Positions 1-10,160 of a stretch of 64,000 bases of DNA are shown here, piece after piece. The position numbers and the translations under genes were made by a program. Positions within the stretch are counted from its first letter, which is position 1; every line of letters begins with the position of its first letter. The notes under the pieces were generated by a model. It was given only the letters and a program-made list of their open reading frames with translations. It was not told where the DNA came from and did no database searches. Source of the stretch: Lanius collurio (taxonomy: Eukaryota > Chordata > Aves > Passeriformes > Laniidae); contig JACBWW010000021.1 in NCBI GenBank assembly GCA_020086605.1, positions 438,288 through 502,287 on the forward strand, written 5' to 3'.

Positions 1-600
1 GAGGAGCCAGTCCCTCATCTTTACAGCTGGGTGTTTGTACGTCCCACGCCTGGTGCTGCTCCTGTTTGCAGAGCTGATAACTGATGGCAAAGAAGACTTT
101 ACTGTCTGAGGAATACTTATGCAAACAAGCACAGTGGCTTAATAGGGAACAACCGGAGAAATCTCCAAAGAAAGTGCCGTAAATTCCCCTTCCTGTGGAT
201 TTATGGAGAGATTTTTCACAGATATTTATGGTTTCCCAGGTGTGTTGTTGTGGCTCCTTAGCGCATGGTGTTCTCCAGGAGCTGATGAGAGGGGAACCTT
301 GATGGGGCAGCCCTGTGTTCATACCAGGATGGGAGTGGGAAATGGCTCCTTAATCCCTTGGTGAATGAGCTCTGCCAGCACCAGCTGAGCACTGGAGAGG
401 CTGGCAAATGGGGCTGGCTGGATTTTGGTGGCCCTGATCAATTTAGATGGACCTGGTGCAATGCAAGTGTAGGTCACCTGCCACAGCCCTCTCTGAGCGT
501 TCTGCCCCATCCACCCCTGCAGGACTGGGCCACACCAATGCTCTCCTGTTGCTGTCCACAGCCAACCCATTGACCACAGCTCTTTTTCTCCTCTTTTCCA
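1..600. other. Non-coding start of window with one AT-rich island
   Basis: No gene is recognised. About 60-260 is an AT-rich patch with TATTTATGG and ATGCAAAC words, the latter one base from a POU octamer. It contrasts with the GC-richer flanks and could be a small regulatory element. The rest, up to the exon-like segment at 602, is unremarkable CpG-poor sequence. Open frames on either strand here are under 130 codons and resemble no known family. Confidence 0.4.
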
Positions 601-601
601 G

Positions 602-644
602 GTTTCTTGCCTCACCAGCAGGTCCTTGTAGGATTTCAGCTCTG
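602..644 (+). other. Candidate 43-nt exon (untranslated or lncRNA)
   Basis: A long pyrimidine tract ending in TTTTCCAG at 594-601 is followed after 43 nt by CTG and a consensus donor GTAAGTG at 645-651. Both splice signals are strong. At 43 nt the segment is short for a vertebrate exon, and no protein family is recognisable in it. Splice-like pairs occur by chance in long introns, so this remains a candidate only. Confidence 0.2.
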
Positions 645-651
645 GTAAGTG

Positions 652-2639
652 CAGTTGTGTTTTCTCCTTGCTGAGTCCGTGCCAGTTGCGAAAGTGTCGC
701 ATGGGGTTGGAAGGGCAGTGGGGCTGGGCACCACCACTGCTCTCCAGGCAGGTGGAAGAGCCTGAGTATGCCTCTGTTAAGGAGTCAGTTCCTGCTGCAC
801 TTCACCCCAGAATTATTTCCCCTCTGTGTGAAAATACACTATGTCTATCAGCCCCCTTCCACAGTCCATGAAGGGAAACGGTGTGGGCATCTTTAATCCT
901 TCCTGGGTGAACTTTGTTGGATGGGAACTGAAAACTTTGGTGATTGGCATGATGACTGTAATAAAAGCTGGGAGGTATCTGCCACTGGATGGGACTCAGG
1001 GGACCTTTGGATCAATAAGAAGGTGAACTGATGGGTGGAAGGAGATCTCACCCTGCCCAGGGACCTCTGCAGAGGAGCCAGGCTTAGAGGAGCATTTAGG
1101 ACTTGGAAGAAATGTGAATGTCAGAAGCTGCAGTCCTGGCTGCAAGCTAGTGTTGTGACCTGTAACCTTTGGAGGAATGTGCTCCTCTCAGGCCACCCAC
1201 TCTGCCACCAGCCTCCTGGCTGACTTTCCTGGGGAATCAGTGGGTAGAAGGATAACATTCCTGGGCTTTCTCAGGATCAAGTCCCTGTGCCATTCAGTGT
1301 TTGATGTTTTCACACTTCTACCCACTCCACGGGTTTTCTAATCTTACCTTTAACCCAGCAGAAAGGGTCCTGGTTCTGTGCTGGGATAAATTAGCAGGAG
1401 TGTCTCACAATCAGCATGGCTACCATGTATTGTGTCATCTTCACCTTTGTCCTCTTGACATGTTCTCTTTAAAAAGTACACATTTATCAAAAAAAGCAGC
1501 CTCTTTGTTTGATGCCATCTGTTGGTTTGATAATTAAGTCCCATGGAAGGTGTTGACATCATCCATGTGCTCAAGCATTTGCCACCGATGTCCCAGGTTG
1601 CATGGCTCCATTGAACTTGAGGGATTTTCTTTGCTTTAGCTGCAAATGGTTCACTACTTGGGACCTAAAATTATTGAAGGGAGCGTTGTTATGGTGATCT
1701 CAGGGTTTTGGGGTGCTGTTGGCATGACCTTGCTCTGAGACAGAGCTGTTCTGCAACGAGGACACCACTATCTAGGGCATATCTAACCATGGCAGGGGGC
1801 AAACGAAGGTTGTGCCCAGGGAACTGCTCTGATGTCCTCTCCTTGTGCATCCATCTCACTGGAGAGCATCGCCCATGGAGTGAACTTACCCCAAAAGCTA
1901 TTCCTCACTCCAAAACTGTGCAGAGACTCCTGATCCGTGATGCTTTTCTCGTGACCTTGGCAGCCTCATCTGGCAGCAGCTCAGGCCCTTGAGAGAGCTG
2001 TGCTGTGTTGAGGAAGCAGCACTGCCACACTCCAGAACGTGGAGAAACTCCAGCCAATAGGTGGATGAACCAATCAAGTGGTTTTTCTGTGTCAGGGCTG
2101 TGTTACATTGGGAAGCAAGCGTACAGCTCTGTCTTCCCAGACGATTCCTGCAGGAGCAGCTCTAGCCACGTTCCTTCCAGCAGCAAAAAGCAAGTGTCTG
2201 TAGTTACAGATTGGGGACAGGCAAGACAGGACCCACTGATCCTCGAAAAAGGGGAGAAAGAGGAAAATAGCCTAGAGGAGGGGGCAGTGGGGGATAAGTG
2301 GCCATGGTGGTAGAATTGCCTCTCCCAACACAACGTAATCAGCTCACGGCTTCTTCTCCCCAATCCTCTTACACCCTCCCGTTGCATATCTCTCCCCAGA
2401 TGCGGCCATGTGTGTTAGCAGAGATAAAAGCTCTCTTCCCACGCGGGCTCTTCTCCCCCAGCATGCTTAATCATGAGCCAACGTGGCAAACAGCCTTCCT
2501 GAGAGATGCCCCAGGCTTGGCTCCTCACTCTCCCTCCCTGCCTCCTGCCTTTTGCCTCGGCTCCTGCTCTGCCCTGCACCCCAGGACTCCCTGCACGCCC
2601 CTGCAGCCTGCACAGCCATCACGTGCCTCTGATAAATGA
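652..2639. other. Non-coding, nothing supported
   Basis: CpG-poor sequence with no recognisable gene, RNA or repeat. A mild AT-rich stretch near 1440-1540 contains AAAAAG and TTATC runs but no clear motif cluster. The open frames here are short, overlap on opposite strands and show no recognisable protein. Confidence 0.5.
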
Positions 2640-2740
2640 GCTTCATCTGCACCCAAAATTAATCACATTGTCATGCTGGCAGAGGATGAGGCAGCTGCGC
2701 CGAAATGCCTGAATCCCTGGCTAATTTATCACAGGGGCTG
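2640..2740. promoter_or_regulatory. Small candidate conserved non-coding element
   Basis: An AT-rich island with AAAATTAATCACATTG near 2655 and GCTAATTTATCACAGG near 2720 sits between GC-rich flanks. Two ATTA/TAAT-type words and one GATA-type word (TTATC) occur within 80 nt. The regulatory reading is inferred from composition; no function is demonstrated. Confidence 0.25.
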
Positions 2741-3439
2741 GATGCAGAGCTGCTCTGCAGCTCCTGCCGCATGGGGACATGCTCCAGAGAGGCAGATGGT
2801 GACAAGGAACTGTGAGACCTGGGAGCAAATGCTCAGGAGGGCACATTCTCCTCCTCCTCAGAGCTCAGCCACTGATTTTCAGCCAGGAGAACCTGGTGGG
2901 AGACTGCTTGTGCCCAGGAGGGCTGATGCTGCTGGTGACAGCCCAGCTCCTCTGAGCCACCATGGACCTGGGAGCTGATGTGTCCTCCCGTGCTGGAGCA
3001 TGCTTGGGAGCACAGAGCAGAAGACTAATGAGGGAAATTAATATGAGGGAATTATTCCAGGATTTCCAAAGCCATGGTCTTTGTGGATGGTGCAAGCACC
3101 CAGCCAGGATGATGTGTCTTGTTCACTTCATTGCTCCAGTTTTGCTCATCAGAAGCAAAGTGTTGACTGGCTGTGCCTGTGTTGCCTGTGATGGGCTGGG
3201 ATCAGCATGGAGAACCAGCTCCAGGGCCAAGGGCTCCCAGCTGGGCCAGTTCCTGGTACAGGACATCTGGGATGGGGCCCAGCTGTGATGTTTGCTCCTA
3301 GTGTGCACCTTTCTGGGATTTGCATCATCCTGCTTGCTTGTTGGTTGCCAGCTGCTCCTCTCCATGTCAGTGTGGGCATGCTGGGCAGACTCTCTTCTCC
3401 TAAGTCCATCCTTAGGACAGACATGGGTTTCTCCAGTAT
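2741..3439. other. Non-coding, nothing supported
   Basis: GC-moderate sequence without recognisable coding, RNA or repeat content. A short AT-rich patch lies around 3020-3060 (GGGAAATTAATATGAGGG), too small to call alone. Overlapping open frames of about 80-110 codons on both strands look like chance. Confidence 0.45.
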
Positions 3440-3525
3440 ATTCACTCTCACTTGTGGTAATTAATTACTAATTCCAGACCAGACTCAGCTCTGGAGTGCA
3501 CGTTAACTAATTGGATACCTTCCAG
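3440..3525. promoter_or_regulatory. Candidate element with homeodomain dimer palindrome
   Basis: A perfect 12-nt palindrome, GTAATTAATTAC, lies at 3457-3468. It contains TAAT-TA-ATTA, the P2-type dimer site bound by paired-class homeodomains. Further TAAT/TTAACTAATT words follow at 3468-3475 and 3503-3512. Binding sites of this form are known for paired-class proteins; use here is inferred. Confidence 0.3.
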
Positions 3526-5924
3526 CAAATCCCAGCAGTCCCTCCTCGATGGGGAAGTCATGCATTCCTTGTCTGCTTCCTGATTGCTTTGTCCCCCCCA
3601 TAGTTGATGGGAGCACCTTGGAAGAGATCTGCTGGGGCTGCTCTCCTGGAACTATCAGGGGGCTGCTGACAACACAGCAGGTTCTTCCTTGGGGGTGCAT
3701 AATAATGGGCAGCAAAGCAAAGCCACACAAAGATGCCCCATACAGTGACTGGTGGCATCCTTCACTGCGCTCCCAGCTGCTGGGAGAGGCTGGAAACCTG
3801 CTCTGCCTACTGGTCTCTGAGGGTTTCACACCAACTCTATTTGCAGATATTGTTGGATGTGGGTTTTTTCCTCATGGCCTGGCAGAAATGCTGGAAAATT
3901 GTTGTCCTTTGCAGTCTGAAGCTCTGCATTGCTCATGCTTTCCTGTCATGGGGAGAACTGGTCCCATGTTTTTAGAGAAAAGAGGCTTTTATCAATAAAA
4001 TTGAGCTGCTGGTGCTCCCAGCAGCTTGCCCAGACAAAACAGTGAATGGCTTTTGTTAAAACTTTAAATCTTAACTTAAAAGGGCATGGACTCCCTTAGA
4101 TCAGCTGTAAGCTGGTGTTCAGATACACATGCTGTTTTGAAGAGGAACAAGGGGTGTTTTGGTCTCCTGTGCCTGTGAGGGCCTTGTGGGGTCTCTGGGC
4201 ACTGGGCACCAGCAGTTACGGGCAGCTGAACAAGAGAGAGTGGAAAACTCAGTCTGAGCATCTCTGAGCCTCCTCCTCAGGCCCTACAGCCTGCTGGGCT
4301 GACCCAGGAGCTTTCCTCTCTCCTCACTTGCATGCTTCAGAGTGGATTTTGGGGCTGGGCTGTGCTTATGACTCTATTTCCAAGCTCTTTGGAGAGGCAG
4401 ATGTGTGCATGGCTGTGAGAAGGAGACATGTCTGACCTAATGTTCATCCTTATTTCAACTCCACCAGGGCCTTTGGGGGATGATGCAGCCTTCAGTCAGC
4501 ACAGAGGAAGAATTACAGTCCTCTTGGCTTAGTTGCATGTTCAGAGTGAGCTGCTGCCAAGGCGAGGGCTCCCATGGGTGCCCCCCTAACCCTGGTGCAT
4601 GGTGATCAGTCCCAGGGGTCAGCATCGCTCAGCCTTGTTGAGGCTGCCTACTTCACCAGCCTACTTTATTTTTTTTTTCCATATGCTCTTATTTTTTTTT
4701 TTAAGTCAGGGCTGCAGCTGAGGTTTTGTAGGCACCCTTTTGCCAAAACATAACTGTCTTGTGCCTGCTATTGAGTGGAGAGGCCAGGGAGGAGCCAGGG
4801 AGCAGCTGAGATATGACGTGGGGAATTGGAGATGTGTGGTGACACCAGTGCAAGAATTGATCACACAACCTGGGAAATAACAGCTTGGGTTCCCAGAGTG
4901 TGTGTTGAGAGGGTGGAAGGCAACGCTCCTCTGGAGCCTGGCAGCAGAGGACGTCGGTGCTGGGAGACTCCAAAGGATGCCTTTGCTTGGGTTGTGTGAG
5001 GAGGAGAACTGAGGGTCAGTCCCAGGTCTCACAGAGGAGGCTGGGCTGCTGCTGGTGCTGGGACGGGGCAGGACCTCCTGCCAGAGTCAGGCCTGGGCAG
5101 CCACTGCTGGCTCTGCTCAGCATTTACTGTCCCTTGGGCTGGGGGGGAGCCCAAACCGCTCCAGGAACAGCAGAGAGATGGGATGCTCCAGGGATGTTGA
5201 GCCACCTTGGCAGAGGGAAACACTTTTCTGCCCAAAGTAAAGGCTTTTCCAGACTCTATTAGAGCTTGGGGAAAGCCTGCTGTGGCTGTTTTGAAGCACT
5301 CTGCGGTTGGAGGTGCCCAAGTCTTTTAGGACTCAGAGTTCAGTTTCTGAAAGGGCCTGTTCCCTAGAAATTCAGAGTAACTGACTCTACAGATCCCTGT
5401 ATACCAGCAGGCAGGGCAACACTTAAGGACTTGTCATGGCAGGGCTGACACCAGCCTGATTTTTAGGTGCAAATAACTGTGCCACAAATGACATCAGACC
5501 TCACTATCCATTAACAATCCTCTGTTCTCTGCTCTTCTGATCTTTCTTCAGTGTGAATGAACTAGAAGGGTTTTTTTGGGTCTAGTCCAGCCCCAGAGTA
5601 GTAAACTGGACATCTCCTGTCCCTTTGTCTCTTGTAGAATCCATATGGATATAATGGATTTAGTGGCATCTTGCATTTTCCTCTGTCCAGGCACAAATAA
5701 TGGTATTTCACCCTGGCACCTAGTGGTGCAAAAACCCCCTCACCCACATTTTCACATTTCTGCTGTGAATCCCCACCTGTGCTCCTCTGAGCTCAGCCTT
5801 TGGGGGCTGGGCATGGTTTGTGTTTTGTTGAACCACCGTGCTTTAGGACAGAGCTGGAAGCATCAGCCTCCCTGGCATGCTCCAAAGCCAGCTCCAGGGA
5901 GCTGAAATAACCTAGTGTGACTGT
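3526..5924. other. Non-coding, short homopolymers only
   Basis: No gene is recognised. Two T-rich runs lie at about 4668-4678 and 4692-4702. An open frame of 149 codons on + (3549-3998) faces a 108-codon frame on -, and neither resembles a protein family. The region 4000-4100 is mildly AT-rich around TTGTTAAAACTTTAAATC but has no cluster of motifs. Confidence 0.45.
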
Positions 5925-6060
5925 GCAGAGCCTGATTTCTAGTCCCTGTAATTAAACACCCAGCTGTTGAGATCTTTTATATGTATTCGGATTGAGACCT
6001 GGCAGGCTTAGATAGTAGGGAGCTCGCCTCAGTGACCAGGAAGATCCATTGTGCTCTTAA
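5925..6060. promoter_or_regulatory. Candidate conserved non-coding element
   Basis: An AT-rich island with CTGTAATTAAACACC, TTTTATATGTATTCGG and an isolated CpG in AT-rich context (TTCGGATTG, GCTCGCC). It is one of the first of many similar islands in this window. The composition resembles enhancers kept under selection; conservation itself could not be tested. Confidence 0.35.
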
Positions 6061-6394
6061 AGCAAACTCCATCAAACCTCAGGCAGGATGGGCAGGGATC
6101 TGAGCACGCCAGAGATGATTTCATGGGCTGAGCTGGTGAGATTGGGTGGGAAACTCTGCTGTGTTACTGCAGGTATCCAGGCTATGAGCAAGGGAGTGGG
6201 AGCTTCCTCAGAGACGGCATCTCCAGACACCAAAAGGAGTACCCAGAGCCTCCTGAGGCACATACAGGCTACATTTTGTGCTGAGGTCTTGAAGGGAGAA
6301 GAGGCTTCAGCATCTGGAGATTTTCCAGGCAGTGCCTGAGCTGAGCTTAAGGATAACCGCCTCATCCCACTGGAGCTGGCAGAAGATGGCTGCT

Positions 6395-6539
6395 CCCCTA
6401 AATTCCAGATTTGTCCATCACTAGCGATAATGCACCGAGAAATAAATGTCACTTACAAAATTTATGGGAGAGCTGCTTTGCTAGTCTCCTTTTTTAAGGT
6501 TATACATACTAAAAATTAAACCCCATTTCCCCCTAGGGG
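6395..6539. promoter_or_regulatory. Candidate conserved element upstream of CpG island
   Basis: This AT-rich stretch contains ACTAGCGATAATGCACCG, TAAATGTCACTTACAAAATTTATGG and TTATACATACTAAAAATTAAAC. CpG persists inside AT-rich words (GCGATAATG, CACCGAG). It abuts the CpG-rich region beginning near 6540, so promoter-proximal regulatory sequence is plausible. No gene start can be assigned. Confidence 0.35.
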
Positions 6540-6724
6540 GAGCGGCAGGCTGTCACCGTCACAAATGTCCCGGTGTGTCACGGAGCAGCACACATGGGTG
6601 TGCACACACCGTGGGCAGGTATCGAGAGGCAGGGCGGCGCAAGCGGCGCCGCTCACGTGGCTGGTTAGCTGAGGAAAGTCGTTGTATTTCTGTACTTACA
6701 CTTTATATGGCAATTTCCTGGCCG

Positions 6725-6768
<44 letters not shown>

Positions 6769-7290
6769 AAAAAAACCCAGAAAACCATCGGAGAGTTACA
6801 CAAGCTCAAAACCGGGTTCCCAGTATAAAACCTGCCGTGTGACTTCTCTATGCAATGGGAGCGCAGACTCCTCACGGGCACACACGGCACGGCCTCCCCC
6901 TCCCGCTCAGGATGCGATCCCAAAGCCCCATGGCGTAGGCACCATCAGCTCGCAGGAGAGGTTTCTTTAAGGCTAAGCAGGGGATCAGTGTGGCTTTGAG
7001 GACTGTTTTCCCTCCCTGCCCCGAGCGGTGCGGCCGCAGGTCGAGGGCCGGCTTCCCCCGGCCGCTCCCTGTCTGGACGGGGCGCTCCGGGAGGACGTTC
7101 ATCCGCGCTGGCAGCACAGCTAATGCGATTAAGGGTTTTTCTCACCCTCGGTTCAGTGCTCATTAACATTTCCCTGCTAAGGAGTTTATGCCTCATGTCG
7201 CCGCGGCTTTGGTTTGTGACGAGGGGAGCGGGCAGGTGGTGCAGGGGGAAGGCTCCCCGACCCTGTGGGTTCTGTGCCGACAGCGACAGG
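6540..7290. promoter_or_regulatory. Orphan CpG-island-like region
   Basis: CpG is dense compared with the rest of the window: I count 22 CpG in 7021-7260 and eight in 6601-6660. The region includes GGCGGCGC and CGGCCGC words and a CACGTG E-box at 6654-6659. A 39-nt poly(A) run interrupts it. Islands of this kind in vertebrates usually mark promoters, or intergenic 'orphan' islands active in development. No first exon with a clear coding start or donor can be assigned, so the transcript, if any, is unknown. Confidence 0.5.
6728..6775 (+). repeat. Poly(A) run, A39-G-A8
   Basis: Thirty-nine uninterrupted A residues (6728-6766), one G, then eight more A. It lies inside CpG-rich DNA. No AATAAA signal, upstream cDNA-like body or target-site duplication is visible, so a processed retrocopy tail is not supported. 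A length-variable microsatellite is the simplest reading. Confidence 0.9.
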
Positions 7291-8229
7291 GCCACCCAGG
7301 GAGGGGCTGTGGCTGGCAGAGCCGCTGCAATGCCCTGCAATGCCACCTACCCCAGTGCTTCCAGCAAGGAGTCCTCTTTCTGCTGGAGACGGGGAGCTGG
7401 GGAAGGCAGATGCCCTGCGTCAGGGAGGGTGGCGCTGCCTGCCTGGTAGCCTGCGAACGGAGACCTACAAACAGCTTCTCTGTGGTGTCACAACCCCGTC
7501 CTCTGTGCTGGCAGGGAGAGAACCCAATTTTGGAAGCCTCCTTCCCAGATCTCACAATCGAGAACCAGGAGAGATATTTTTATTTGGTCTTACAAGTAGG
7601 TCTTGAGACATCTCTAAGTGGGTGCTTCATAGTCTGCATAGAAATAAAACCCTCCCATGCGCCACACAAAGCCCTTCACAGCAGCAAGCCCGAGGCTTTG
7701 TCCTGTGCTCTCCTTTTGCTCCATGTCCCTGGCCAGCTCTCCTGGGGGCACCTGGAGCAGGCTGACACGAGTTCTGACCCCTGCCCAGCGAAGTTTGATG
7801 CCGAAGATGCTTCTAGACTTTCTGTGGTGGGTCCCAGATGCCTTTTTAGTCACCTGAAATGTGTCAGTGTTGAACCAAAGAAGAAAAGTGTGTTTGATGA
7901 TTTTTTTCCCCTGAATATTTTAATTCTTCCATCAAGAAAACTTGAATCTCCCATGGAAATTGTGTTTCCTGTTTGAAAACAGGTTGTTAACACGCCACTC
8001 AGCACTACAGAAAGCTGCTTTTCCAGGGGCTAATACCTGAAGATTGACTGATTTCAATATCTAGCACGCTATATCCTCTGATTCAGCCTTTTCCCTGCAC
8101 CACTGGGGCTTTTGTGCTTTTCCTTTCTCCGATGTGGATCCTCTGGTGCCTTGCAAGACCCAGTCTCTTGCTGCAGCCTGGCTCAGCTGAGCTGAGGAAG
8201 ACCTCTGCACTCTGTCTGCCTGCCTATTT
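7291..8229. other. Non-coding, carries the longest open frame
   Basis: A + strand frame from an ATG at 7188 runs 262 codons to a TGA at 7974-7976. It starts within the CpG-rich region, but the T at -3 gives a weak initiation context. The predicted product has no recognisable domain, signal peptide or repeat structure, and the frame passes through ordinary AT-rich sequence near 7890-7930. I treat it as non-coding, with some uncertainty because of its length. Confidence 0.35.
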
Positions 8230-8400
8230 CCATGAAACCTCCAGGAATTTAATAACTTTGAGATTTTCAGCTGTCACTCACTCATGCTGAGTCGGAGAGT
8301 AATTAGGGGAGACAGACAACACGTGGAGCACGTGATGGCACAAGACTTGTTTTCTTAAGGAAACCATGCCAACAAAAAAAAAGAAAAAAAAAGATCTAAA
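8230..8400. promoter_or_regulatory. Candidate element with paired CACGTG E-boxes
   Basis: Two CACGTG hexamers lie at 8320-8325 and 8329-8334, separated by three bases. They are preceded by an AT-rich stretch with TTTAATAACTTTGAG and AGTAATTAGGGG. CACGTG is the site for USF, MYC/MAX and CLOCK-BMAL1 proteins. Close pairs are uncommon in CpG-poor DNA. Use is inferred. Confidence 0.35.
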
Positions 8401-9639
8401 AATACCTCTTTACAATTTTTTTGCCTTTTTCTACCTGCTCTTGACTGGCAGTAAGGAAACGTGGGCTGCCCTGGGGTGGTGACACCCAGCACTGGGTGCT
8501 GTGTGGGCAGGATGGGTGTTCTTGTCCCTGCAGTCCCTGGGGACATGGGGCTGAGAACTCAGCATGGTAACCTTTGTCCCTTTGAGATGACACTGGGTGT
8601 GAATGAAAGACATGACACGAGCATCTCCAGCAGTGCTGTGCTCTTTCAGGGCAGACCCATCAACTCAGAACCATCTTTTATAAATAAAGGAGATTTTAAT
8701 TAAAAACAGAAATTGTTAACAGTCTGTTACACTGTACATTCTGCCAAACAGCGGAGTATCCTTTAAAATACCTGTTAAAATACTGAATAGTGCTGCCATT
8801 AAGGGACTTTGGCTGGTTGCTGAAGGTTTTTTCCTTCAGCCCTAGGTCTGTGTCCTGCTCCAGGACACCTTGGTGGTGCAGGAGGTCTCGGCTGAAGCAG
8901 CCAGCATCGGATTTGAAGGTGATGCCTGATTGCTTTGTGTAGCCTGTGTGCCCCATCTTCCCTTTGGAAGGGGGATATCAGCATTGGGAGCAAAGGTTGT
9001 GCCAAGAGAGCTACTGAGCCTGTTACTGTGTTGGGAGGAATGGAAGATGCTTGTGGTGGAGCCTCATGCTGCAGGCAGAAGCAGGCAGGAGAGGGACGAG
9101 GGCTGTTGCTGAAGGCCACAGTTCCTGGTCGAATCACTGCCCTCCAGGGTCTGGCTTTGTGTCTGGGATGCTCAGAGAAACCCAGACCCACACAGCTGCC
9201 TGCCCATGCCAGCTTTTATTCCCTTTACCTGCTCCTTTCTCTCGGTGCTGGCGGGCAGCCCAGTGTCAGGCTTTTTATGCTTTTCTTTTTGTCTTTTTCA
9301 ATGAGAATAAATCTTTTATCTGTTGACTGTGAGACTGTGCTGCAAACAGAGTCGTACAGATCTTGTGGGTTTTTTATAGCCACCTCCATCTTCCAGGTTG
9401 ATGGTTTGCAGCTTGGTCAGTGCCCAGAGTTGGCACTGCTGGCTTGGACGGAGCTTAACCCCAACTGTGCCATGCTGGAGACCGAGGTGCAGGGATGGAG
9501 ACCTGCCCAGCCACCCCCGTGGCATGTTGTTGTCTCTTCTCTCCTTATTCTGAGTGTAAGAGGAAAGGGGAAGCGTGTGGCTGGAAGGAGGCAGACACAG
9601 AGCAAGGAAAACCAGTTCATTTTGCTTAATTATGACTGA
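8401..9639. other. Non-coding, nothing supported
   Basis: A short AT-rich patch at 8675-8790 (TATAAATAAAGGAGATTTTAATTAAAAAC and following) resembles the other small islands. The remainder is GC-moderate. A + frame of 234 codons (8935-9639) is opposed by frames on the other strand and has no recognisable family. Confidence 0.4.
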
Positions 9640-9870
9640 CTGTGACAGCCCGCATCTTTAGTTTGAAAAGTATCTGTGAGGTACGGCTGCTTCTCTCAAA
9701 CAGGATAATTATGTTAATTAAAATGCTTTCTTTATGGCAGTTCTGATTAATAAAAACAGTTCCAGTGCTCTCTTTAAACACGCTAACCTTCTGTTGTGCA
9801 GGAAAACTGGCTTTTCTCAGCAATTTATGACTTTTAAAACAGATTAGAGCAGGACAGCCTGCTGCTTTCA
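9640..9870. promoter_or_regulatory. Candidate conserved non-coding element
   Basis: AT-rich with a run of homeodomain-type words: GATAATTATGTTAATTAAAATG at 9704-9725 and TGATTAATAAAAAC near 9745. It is flanked by GC-rich DNA on both sides. TAAT density is clearly above the local background. Constraint is inferred, not measured. Confidence 0.35.
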
Positions 9871-10044
9871 CACAGTAACGCTTCCTCCCCGGGGGAGAGC
9901 GAGGCAGCCCACCAGCACAGTGCCCTGCTCGTGGGGAACAGACGGAGCAGAGCACTCGGGCAGCGATGCTGGAGCAGGCAGCAACATGTGCCCGTGTGGG
10001 AGCTGGGGATGGGAGGCGTCAGAGAGCTCTGCGAGAGTGCCAGG

Positions 10045-10160
10045 GAATAAAAATACCACTTATTTCTCTAATTGCTGTTTATTTCCTCTGCAAAGTATTG
10101 GGATAATTAACAAGCTCCCAATTAAGAAAAAATTGTGTGTAGAGGAAAAACAGGTACGGG
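10045..10160. promoter_or_regulatory. Candidate conserved non-coding element
   Basis: Contains AATAAAAATACCACTTATTTC, CTCTAATTGCTGTTTATTTCC, GGGATAATTAACAAGC and CCAATTAAG in about 110 nt. These combine TAAT-type homeodomain words and TGTTTAT forkhead-type words. Flanks return immediately to GC-rich sequence. Confidence 0.35.

Noticed and set aside
6728..6775. Poly(A) as the tail of a processed retrogene or LINE/SINE insertion
   Set aside because: No polyadenylation signal, cDNA-like body or target-site duplication is visible.
8935..9639. 234-codon + strand open frame
   Set aside because: No recognisable protein family, and overlapping frames lie on both strands. It begins at a non-conserved-looking start and crosses filler sequence. 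Long frames are expected occasionally in stop-poor GC-rich DNA.
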